From assembly GCF_009647605.1 (NCBI RefSeq), contig NZ_WJIF01000004.1, forward strand, positions 237,455 to 301,454: a stretch of DNA of 64,000 nucleotides, in the 5' to 3' direction. Positions 31,319-37,576 of this stretch are shown one piece after another. The stretch's first letter is position 1; each line of letters starts with the position of its first letter. Made by a program: the position numbers and the translations under genes. The notes under the pieces are model-generated. The model did no database searches and had not been told where the DNA came from. It saw nothing but the letters and a program-made list of their open reading frames with translations. The stretch comes from Agromyces agglutinans (lineage in GTDB: Bacteria > Actinomycetota > Actinomycetes > Actinomycetales > Microbacteriaceae).

Positions 31319-32629
31319 ATGCACGGAACCCACGCCCAGGGCGATCGTGACGACCTCGACCATGCGGCGCACGCCGTCGCATCGGATGCCTCGCCGGCCG
31401 CGGCCGGCGCGGAGCAGGGCGCGACGACGACCGCGACCGCCGCGGCCCCCGGCCTGGCATCGGTGTCGCCTTCGGCCGCCCGTCCGATGGTGCAACGGCT
31501 CCAGCACGCCGCGGGCAACCGCGCGACGACCCATCTCGTCGTCGTTTCCCGGCAGTCCGTCGAGGAGGAGCCCGCGGGCCCGGGATCGCTCGGCCAGGCA
31601 CCGACGGAGGCCGGGCCCGCGCAGCTGCCGCAGGCGCCGACGACGGCGGGCGGGGCCGGCGCCGGCGCCGCGACCGGCGCACCGGCCCGCCCGATGCTGC
31701 GGCGCGGTTCGGTCGGTTCGTCGGTGAACGACCTGCAGACGAGGCTCAACGAGCGCGGCGCCCAGCCGCCGCTCGCCGTCGACGGCATCTTCGGCCCGCT
31801 GACGGATGCCGCGGTGCGCGCATTTCAGACGCAGCAGGGGCTCGCCGTCGACGGCATCGTCGGCCCGCTCACCTGGGGCGCGCTCGACGCCGGTCCCGGT
31901 CCCGAGCCGGAGCCCGAACCCGAGCCGGAGCCCGAACCCGAGGCCGACCCGCTCGAGGGCATCTGCACGATCGAGGGCCACGGTTCCTCCGACGCCGCGG
32001 TCGCGCAGGCGCGCGTGCAGGCGATCGAGCTGTACGGCGGCATCGCGGCCGAGAACCGCACGCGCATGGAGGCCGACCCGATCACGATCGACGTGATCCC
32101 GCACGACCAGAAGCTCACCGAACTCGCGCCCTACGCCCACCTCGCGGGGACGAGGACGTTCGACGGCCGCCTCTGGGACGACGTCCGGGGCATCCAGACC
32201 GAGGTGAACGGCGTGCGCCGGGTCGCGATCGCCGAGGAGGACCTCGTCTCGGTACCGGGCACCGCCGCGGGCTACGGGCCGGGATTCCTCGCGGCGCACG
32301 AGGGCGGCCACGGCCTGCAGGCCTCGGCCCTCACGCCGGAGCAGGTCACCCAGCTGACCGCGCTGCACGCGGCGCGGCTCACGACGAGCGGGCCGATCAC
32401 CCAGACGACGCCCGCGGGCCCCGCGACCGACATCTGGCTCGACCCCGCGTGGTACTCGGCCGCGAACAAGGAGGAGTACTTCGCGAACTCCGTCGCGGCG
32501 TACCACGGACATCCGTACAGTACCGATGAGGCGACGGTCGCGAAGTACACGCGGGCGTGGCTCGAGACGAACGACGCGGGCATGTTCACGCTGCTCGAGC
32601 AGGTCTACCAGTCCGGAGGAACACCGTGA
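31319..32629 (+). CDS. Candidate zincin effector: AGNRA leader, PG-binding domain, HExxH domain
   Basis: A 436-aa protein with no Sec signal; the first 15 residues are charged. Residues 56-75 carry RLQHAAGNRATTHLV, resembling the LQ..AGN.A leader motif of DUF4157-associated and contractile-injection-system cargo proteins. Residues 128-190 are a PG_binding_1 domain (VNDLQTRLN...VDGIFGPLTDAAVRAFQ). A Pro-Glu repeat (194-208) links to a C-terminal domain with HEGGH (327-331) and KEEYFANSVAAYHG (384-397). That spacing fits lethal-factor-like zincins, in which the distal Glu completes the zinc site. It is coupled to the next gene. Domain calls are by eye, and the toxin role is inferred. Confidence 0.7.
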   Translation: MHGTHAQGDRDDLDHAAHAVASDASPAAAGAEQGATTTATAAAPGLASVSPSAARPMVQRLQHAAGNRATTHLVVVSRQSVEEEPAGPGSLGQAPTEAGPAQLPQAPTTAGGAGAGAATGAPARPMLRRGSVGSSVNDLQTRLNERGAQPPLAVDGIFGPLTDAAVRAFQTQQGLAVDGIVGPLTWGALDAGPGPEPEPEPEPEPEPEADPLEGICTIEGHGSSDAAVAQARVQAIELYGGIAAENRTRMEADPITIDVIPHDQKLTELAPYAHLAGTRTFDGRLWDDVRGIQTEVNGVRRVAIAEEDLVSVPGTAAGYGPGFLAAHEGGHGLQASALTPEQVTQLTALHAARLTTSGPITQTTPAGPATDIWLDPAWYSAANKEEYFANSVAAYHGHPYSTDEATVAKYTRAWLETNDAGMFTLLEQVYQSGGTP

Positions 32630-32931
32630 ACGAGGCATCCGAAGCTCCCGAGGCATCCGCAGCATCCCACGTGCCGGAGCAGTACCGGCTGAGCCGCGAC
32701 GGCCGGCTCGTGCTCGAGATCCGCGGCGAACCCGGGATCCTCGTGAGCGTCTCGGCGCCGCCGCCGAGGCCCGGCACCGGTCCGGTGACGCATCCCTTCG
32801 CGACTGCGACGTTCCACACCGCCGAGACCGAGGGCGAGTTGGGGGAGCTGCTGCGGGAGGCGTCCGACCTCGACGGATTCCTCGCAGCGGCCGAGGCGGC
32901 CGGCTACACCGTCGAGCGGGTCGACGCGTAG
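32626..32931 (+). CDS. Small partner of the zincin gene, unknown (101 aa)
   Basis: GTG 32626 overlaps the zincin stop (GTGA) and has a strong GGAGGA 5 nt upstream, so its translation is tied to the first gene. The protein is soluble and acidic: a disordered N-terminus, a beta-rich middle (LVLEIRGEPGILVSVSAP) and a C-terminal helix (LGELLREASDLDGFLAAAEAAGY). No family is recognised. Position and size would suit an immunity protein, chaperone or adaptor; that is inference. Confidence 0.75.
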   Translation: MNEASEAPEASAASHVPEQYRLSRDGRLVLEIRGEPGILVSVSAPPPRPGTGPVTHPFATATFHTAETEGELGELLREASDLDGFLAAAEAAGYTVERVDA

Positions 32932-33074
32932 GCGGTGCGGGCTGCGCGGCGGGCTGCGCGAAGCCGGCACCGACGCGTCCGGATGCCCCGCGACGGGGCC
33001 GCACGCGGTCCCGCGTGTTAGCGTGGCCGACGTGCCGCGCTCCGCGCGGCGAGCGAGACCCGGAGGGAGCCGAC

Positions 33075-33368
33075 GTGATCGAGACGTTCGTCGCCCTCTG
33101 GCGTTCGCACCAGGCCGTCCTTGAGATCGCCCTGGCCTCCGACTCGGGCCTGACCGCGATGCTCGTCGGCGTGGTGGGCGCCGCAGCGCTCGCCGTGGTG
33201 ATCATCACCTCGCGCGCCGTGCCCGCGCTCGTCGCGGCCGATCCCGCCGGGGCCTCGCAGCGTCTTCGGCAGACCGCCGATCCGTGGCGCCTCCTCTCGC
33301 AGAGCGACCCCGACGCGCCCGGACGCGCGCGCCCCAGGGCGCCCGGTCGGGGCATCCCGGCCGCGTAG
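33075..33368 (+). CDS. Single-span membrane protein next to yidC (DUF6412-like, 97 aa)
   Basis: GTG 33075 with GGAGGGAG upstream. One membrane helix (LTAMLVGVVGAAALAVVIITS, about residues 25-45) and a Pro/Arg-rich cytoplasmic tail including RQTADPWRLLSQSDPDAPGR. Small proteins with this tail often precede the accessory YidC in Microbacteriaceae (DUF6412 as I recall). It probably acts with the insertase downstream. Confidence 0.7.
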   Translation: MIETFVALWRSHQAVLEIALASDSGLTAMLVGVVGAAALAVVIITSRAVPALVAADPAGASQRLRQTADPWRLLSQSDPDAPGRARPRAPGRGIPAA

Positions 33369-33464
33369 TCGCCGCCTTCGCGCACCCCGTGCCGGGGTGG
33401 CAGCGGCGAGCCCGCGCGGCCAGACGGATGCCGATATCCGACCGACCGCAAGGAGCGCACGCTC

Positions 33465-34244
33465 ATGGACCTCTACGCCTTCCCGCCCATCGCCGCCGTC
33501 CTCGACGGCGCCTACGCCCTGCTCATGGGCCTCGCCGGCCTGCTCGAGCCGCTGATCGGCGTCACCAGCGCCGCCGCCGCGATCGTGCTCGTCACGCTGA
33601 TCGTGCGCGCCGCGCTCATCCCGACCGCCGTATCGATGTCGAAGGGCGAGCAGGCGCGCGCCCGGCTGGCCCCGAAGCTGCAGGCCATCCAGCAGAAGCA
33701 CCGTGACAACCCCGAACGGCTGCAGCGAGAGATGATGAAGCTCTACGCCGATGAGGGCACGTCGCCGCTCGCCGGTTGCCTTCCGATGCTCGTGCAGGCG
33801 CCGGTCGTCGGCGTGATCTACGCCCTGTTCATCCTGCCGACGGTCAACGGGCACCCGAACGACCTGCTCACCGAGACGTTCGCGGGCGTGCCCCTCGGCT
33901 CGAGCCTCGTCGGCGAAGTCGTGCACGGTACGCTCACGGTCGCCGACCTCCTGGTGTTCGGCGCGGTCATCCTCGTGATCGCGGCCATCGCCGAGGTCAC
34001 CCGGCGGGTGTTCCGTCCGGTGCCGGCCGCCGCCGCGCAGCCGACTGCGGCCCAGCCGGCCGCCGTGCCGCCCGGCCTGCTGGGCGCGCTGCAGTTCCTG
34101 CCGTACCTGACGGCGGTGATCGCGGCGTTCGTGCCGCTCGCCGCCGGGCTCTACCTGATGGTCACCGTCGCGTGGACCCTCGTGCAACGGATGCTCCTGC
34201 GCCGGCGCTTCCCGCTGCCCGTGCCGCCGCAGGCCACGGCATGA
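33465..34244 (+). CDS. yidC: YidC/Oxa1-family membrane insertase (accessory copy)
   Basis: A 259-aa protein with five predicted membrane spans. The core signature includes KLQAIQQKHRDNPERLQREM and GCLPMLVQAPVVGVIYALF. The hydrophilic-groove Arg falls in TLIVRAALIPTAVSMSKGEQ. It is shorter than the housekeeping actinobacterial YidC and is not next to rpmH/rnpA, so I take it as a second paralogue. AGGAG lies before ATG 33465. The 97-aa membrane protein lies upstream in the same direction. Confidence 0.9.
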   Translation: MDLYAFPPIAAVLDGAYALLMGLAGLLEPLIGVTSAAAAIVLVTLIVRAALIPTAVSMSKGEQARARLAPKLQAIQQKHRDNPERLQREMMKLYADEGTSPLAGCLPMLVQAPVVGVIYALFILPTVNGHPNDLLTETFAGVPLGSSLVGEVVHGTLTVADLLVFGAVILVIAAIAEVTRRVFRPVPAAAAQPTAAQPAAVPPGLLGALQFLPYLTAVIAAFVPLAAGLYLMVTVAWTLVQRMLLRRRFPLPVPPQATA

Positions 34245-34328
34245 CGGGGCCGCGAGGCCGGCGTCGTTCACCCGTTCGTCGCCTGCGAAGCCTTGCCCGG
34301 CCGGTGCGCGGCGGTCGACAATGCACGG

Positions 34329-34670
34329 ATGGGAGATCCGGTGGAGCAGCACGCCATCCAGAACGTCGTCGAACGACTCGACGCGCGCTACCCGTCGCTG
34401 GGCCGTGCGCATGTGCGGGCCGTGATCGACGAGGAGGTCACCCGGCTGGCCGGCAACCCGGTCCGCGAATACCTGCCCGCGCTCGTCGAGCATGCGGCCG
34501 ACGAGCGGCTGCGGCAGGAGGCCGATCCCGTCGCGGTGGTCGACGACTCCGGCCGCGCCGCTGTCGTGGCCGACGACGGAGACCAACTCGACCCGATGGA
34601 GGTCGAGCGGCGCGCGCGCGAGCAGCGCGCCGGCTTCCTCTTCGGCGACCTCGGCGGCGGGCCGGCCTGA
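34329..34670 (+). CDS. Three-helix-bundle dimerization-domain protein (113 aa)
   Basis: Residues 8-62 (QNVVERLDARYP...VREYLPALVEHAADERL) match the short three-helix bundle seen in actinobacterial stress-type proteins. The remainder is acidic and ends in GFLFGDLGGGPA. It is paralogous to the protein at 35237. GACAAT lies 6 nt before ATG 34329, a weak leaderless -10. Confidence 0.75.
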   Translation: MGDPVEQHAIQNVVERLDARYPSLGRAHVRAVIDEEVTRLAGNPVREYLPALVEHAADERLRQEADPVAVVDDSGRAAVVADDGDQLDPMEVERRAREQRAGFLFGDLGGGPA

Positions 34671-34697
34671 ACCGATCCGGCGCCGGAGTCGGGGCGG

Positions 34698-35114
34698 TCA
34701 GGACTGTTGGAGCGCGGCCTCGAGGGCAGCCTTGTCCATGCGGGAGTAGCCGCGGACGCCCTTGTCCTTTGCCCGGGCTCGCAGTTCACGGAAGCTCGGC
34801 GCGTCGGCGGCCTCTGGTGCGTCGGGTGCGTCGGCGGCGGGCCGCGGCTTCGGCACGGCCTTCGACCCGGCCTTCGGCGCGTCTTTCGGCGCGGCGTTCG
34901 GCCGCTCCGGCTCGCGCCGCTCCGCGCTCCGCGCGTCGCGCTTCGCGGTCTTGCGAGCGGATTTCTCGGCCGCTTCCAGATCGCGACGCAGGTCGCTCGC
35001 CTCGCGGCGCGACTGCCGTTCGAGCTTCGCCACGGCGCGTTCGGCTTCGGTCACGGCGGCCCTGGCCTCGGCCAGCGCCCGCTTCGCAGCCTTGACGACC
35101 TTCTTCTTCGGCAT
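34698..35114 (-). CDS. Lys/Ala-rich coiled-coil protein with C-terminal SAP/Rho-N-like helix pair (138 aa)
   Basis: Residues 1-70 are a highly charged helix (MPKKKVVKAAKRALAEARAA onward), 70-100 a Pro/Ala/Lys linker, and 104-138 (SFRELRARAKDKGVRGYSRM) a Rho N-terminal/SAP-type helix-extended loop-helix that often binds nucleic acid. ATG 35114. It may bind DNA or RNA like nucleoid proteins with basic tails; this is inference. Confidence 0.75.
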   Translation of the reverse strand: MPKKKVVKAAKRALAEARAAVTEAERAVAKLERQSRREASDLRRDLEAAEKSARKTAKRDARSAERREPERPNAAPKDAPKAGSKAVPKPRPAADAPDAPEAADAPSFRELRARAKDKGVRGYSRMDKAALEAALQQS

Positions 35115-35201
35115 CGTCGCCCCCTCGGGGTTCGTCTCGAGACCTTCTCACCGTACTCCGCGGGCGCGCCCGGGCACAGAGGGCCGTCGCCCGATCCTGA
35201 A

Positions 35202-35230
35202 TTGACAACGAACGCGCGGGCGCTGAGACT
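35202..35230 (+). promoter_or_regulatory. Promoter of the 73-aa gene (TTGACA -35)
   Basis: A perfect TTGACA (35202-35207), a 17-bp spacer and GAGACT (35225-35230). The start codon follows 6 nt later, so the mRNA would be leaderless. Confidence 0.65.
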
Positions 35231-35236
35231 CGCACC

Positions 35237-35458
35237 ATGGGCAGCGGAACCTCCCGACCGGAAGACAGCGAACAGCGAAGCGTCGATGAGGTCATCGGTC
35301 GCCTCAGCGAGAAGTACCCCGACATCGATCCGGCCCTGATCCAGGGCATCGTCGCGGAAGAGCACGAGGCGTTCGACGGGCGCCCGGTGCGCGACTTCGT
35401 GCCCGTGCTCGTCGAGAAGAAGGCGAAGCAGCGCGTGAAGGCGCTCGCCCGGGCCTGA
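35237..35458 (+). CDS. Three-helix-bundle dimerization-domain protein (73 aa)
   Basis: Nearly the whole protein aligns with residues 8-62 of the 34329 gene product: VIGRLSEKYPDIDPALIQG and VRDFVPVLVEKKAKQRV keep the same pattern. It ends in a basic tail. The promoter with a perfect -35 box suggests strong expression. Function is unknown. Confidence 0.8.
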   Translation: MGSGTSRPEDSEQRSVDEVIGRLSEKYPDIDPALIQGIVAEEHEAFDGRPVRDFVPVLVEKKAKQRVKALARA

Positions 35459-35578
35459 GGGCTTCCCGCTCCTCGGCGACTGTGCGCGCCCCGTAGCGCG
35501 CCCGACGGGTACCACGCAAGGGGTTGTCGCGCACCGGCGCCGGTGGTTTCCTGAGGCATCCGAATCGAAGGAGTTCAC

Positions 35579-35851
35579 ATGAGTTTCCTCGGCTTCCTCC
35601 TCCTCGGCCTCATCGCCGGGGCCATCGCCAAGCTGATCCTGCCCGGCAAGCAGGGCGGCGGGTGGTTCATCACGCTGCTGCTCGGCGTCGTCGGCGCCCT
35701 GCTCGGCGGGTGGCTCGGCAGCCTCATCCTCAACCGGCCGCTCACCGAGTTCTGGGATCTCGGCACCTGGCTGCTGGCGATCGCCGGCGCGATCATCGTG
35801 CTGCTCATCTACGGGCTCATCGTCGGCCGCCGCGACCGCACGGCCGCCTGA
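35579..35851 (+). CDS. GlsB/YeaQ/YmgE-family stress membrane protein
   Basis: A 90-aa protein with three hydrophobic segments and Gly-rich turns (LIAGAIAKLILPGKQGGG, LLGVVGALLGGWLGSLI), the hallmark of transglycosylase-associated/YeaQ proteins. A perfect AAGGAG lies 7 nt before ATG. Relatives are stress-induced; the biochemical role is unknown. Confidence 0.92.
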   Translation: MSFLGFLLLGLIAGAIAKLILPGKQGGGWFITLLLGVVGALLGGWLGSLILNRPLTEFWDLGTWLLAIAGAIIVLLIYGLIVGRRDRTAA

Positions 35852-35879
35852 CCCCGTCTCACTCGATCCGCGAACGCCG

Positions 35880-35905
35880 AGACCCCGGCCCGACGGCCGG
35901 GGTCT
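35880..35905. terminator. Terminator between convergent genes
   Basis: AGACCCCGGCC / GGCCGGGGTCT with CGAC loop, 29 nt after the YeaQ stop and 16 nt after the stop of the convergent amidotransferase. Confidence 0.75.
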
Positions 35906-35920
35906 GCGGCGTGCCCGGAA

Positions 35921-36661
35921 TCAGGCGTCGGCGAGATCGACGAAGCGGCGCAGCATCCGCTGCGGCTCGCTGATGGATGCCGCGGCCAGGCGCTCGCGCA
36001 CCGCGGCGAGCTCGCTCGCCGGGAAGTAGCCGTGGTGACGGTACACCTGGGCGCGGGCCGCGAAGTCGGCGGGGGTCACCTCGGGGTGGAACTGCGTCGC
36101 GTAGACCCGGCGGCCGGCGCGGTAGAGCTGCACCGGGCATGCCGCCGACGACGCGAGCAGCGTCGCGCCGTCGGGCAGCCGGGACGTCGATTCGTTGTGC
36201 GCGGCCAGTGCCTGGAACCGGGGCGGCAGGCCCGCGGTGAGCGGATCGGCGAGACCGGCGTCGGTCAGTCGGAGCTCGACGGCCGCGGCCTGCTCGGGAT
36301 GCTCCCGCCCCACTTCGCCGCCCAGCACGCGCGTCAGGACGCCGATGCCGAAGCAGGTGAACAGCACGGGCAGGTCGGCCTCGAGTGCATGCTCGGCGAG
36401 TCGGGCCAGGTCGGCCTCGACGCGCACCTGGACGGGATGCTTGCGGTGTTCGGGCGTGGCCACGTTGAACGGGCTGCCGCCGACCATCACGCCCGCGAAT
36501 CCGGCGAGGTCGACCGTCTCGAGCGGGTCGACGTCGAGGCGCAGGTGCTCGAGCCGGCCCGCGTCGAGCCCGGTGGCGCCGCGGAAGGATTCGTACTCGG
36601 GCCCGACCGCCTCGACTTCTGGCCGCGCCGACACCAGCAGGAACGGCCGCGGACCGGTCAT
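35921..36661 (-). CDS. Class I glutamine amidotransferase-like protein
   Basis: A 246-aa stand-alone glutaminase-type domain. The nucleophile elbow is FTCFGIG (Cys103) and the His-x-Glu pair lies in QFHPEVTP (His192, Glu194), completing the triad. Relatives are annotated GMP synthase-like; the ammonia acceptor is unknown. ATG 36661 overlaps the upstream stop by 4 nt (ATGA), so it is coupled to the LysR-type sensor gene. Confidence 0.9.
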   Translation of the reverse strand: MTGPRPFLLVSARPEVEAVGPEYESFRGATGLDAGRLEHLRLDVDPLETVDLAGFAGVMVGGSPFNVATPEHRKHPVQVRVEADLARLAEHALEADLPVLFTCFGIGVLTRVLGGEVGREHPEQAAAVELRLTDAGLADPLTAGLPPRFQALAAHNESTSRLPDGATLLASSAACPVQLYRAGRRVYATQFHPEVTPADFAARAQVYRHHGYFPASELAAVRERLAAASISEPQRMLRRFVDLADA

Positions 36662-37383
36662 CGACCCCTCCGGGTGTTGCGCTGCTTGGCGCCCCGGCCC
36701 GTGCGCGGGGCCGGCCCGCCGGTCTTCCCGCCCTTCGCGGACTTGGCGCCATTCTTGCCCTTGCCGCCCTTCGCGGCCTCGGCCGCGCGTCGCTCGGCGG
36801 CCGCGCGCTTCGCGGCCTTCGCCGGCGAGAGCGCCGGCTCGTCGCCGGCCTGCCCGCGCGAGCTCTTCGCGCCGCGGCCGCGGATGACGCCGACCAGCTC
36901 CTGGATGTCGTCGTCGTCGCGGTCGACGCGCCATACGAGCGCGATGCGCGTGGGCGGGGCATCCGTCACGGTGACGGCGACCACGTCGCGACGGTGGTGC
37001 AGCCGCGCGACGCCGTGCGGCAGGATCGCGTAGCCGGTGCCGGCGGCGACGAGTTCGACGGTCATCGCGGCCTCGTGCTGCACGGGCGCCGCCGGCTCGC
37101 CCTCGAGATCGGCGAGCACGATCGACTCGGCCTCGGCGAACGGATGCTCCTTCGGCAGCACCGCGACGGCGACCTCCTCCCACAGGGGAATGGCGTGCAG
37201 TCCCTCGGTGGGCACCGGCAGGCGCACGAACGCGACGTCGTGCGAGCCGTCGACGATGCCGTCGAGCTGCGCCGACTGCTCGACCCGGGTCGCCTCGAGG
37301 GGAAGGTCGGGGCGGAGATCGGCCCAGGTGCGCAGCCAGCGCCCGGGGCTCACGCCCGCGACGTAGCCGAGCCTCAGGGTCAT
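36658..37383 (-). CDS. LysR-type substrate-binding domain protein without HTH
   Basis: A 241-aa protein. Residues 1-165 are an LTTR effector domain (LRLGYVAGVSPGRWLRTWAD, HDVAFVRLPVP, VAVAVLPKEHPFA, AAGTGYAILPHGVARL), but the N-terminal winged helix is absent. A Lys/Ala/Gly-rich basic tail of about 60 residues follows. TAGGCT lies 6 nt upstream of ATG 37383, so the short form is the true start. The basic tail could bind nucleic acid. Proteins of this kind occur near DUF5997 genes, as here. Confidence 0.88.
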   Translation of the reverse strand: MTLRLGYVAGVSPGRWLRTWADLRPDLPLEATRVEQSAQLDGIVDGSHDVAFVRLPVPTEGLHAIPLWEEVAVAVLPKEHPFAEAESIVLADLEGEPAAPVQHEAAMTVELVAAGTGYAILPHGVARLHHRRDVVAVTVTDAPPTRIALVWRVDRDDDDIQELVGVIRGRGAKSSRGQAGDEPALSPAKAAKRAAAERRAAEAAKGGKGKNGAKSAKGGKTGGPAPRTGRGAKQRNTRRGR

Positions 37384-37389
37384 CCGGTC

Positions 37390-37395
37390 AGCCTA
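37390..37395 (-). promoter_or_regulatory. -10 box of the LysR-sensor/amidotransferase unit
   Basis: TAGGCT on the minus strand lies 6 nt upstream of ATG 37383. It rules out a missing 5' HTH-coding part in the same transcript. Confidence 0.55.
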
Positions 37396-37576
37396 CCGGC
37401 CGGTGCTGGAACGCCCATTCCCCTGCGCGTGCGAACCGAATATGGTCGAGCCAGGTGCCGGCGCACCGATCGACGACGATCGCAACGCGCGCGGCACACT
37501 GCCGAAACGTCTCGCCGATACCGTTCGAACGCCCGCCCGGTCGGCGTGGCGCGGTAGCCCAACCGGAGGAGCCTCG

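Noticed and set aside
30765..35851. Genomic island inserted at tRNA-Ser
   Set aside because: No integrase, no repeat of the tRNA 3' end and no change in base composition or codon use; the accessory look alone is not enough.
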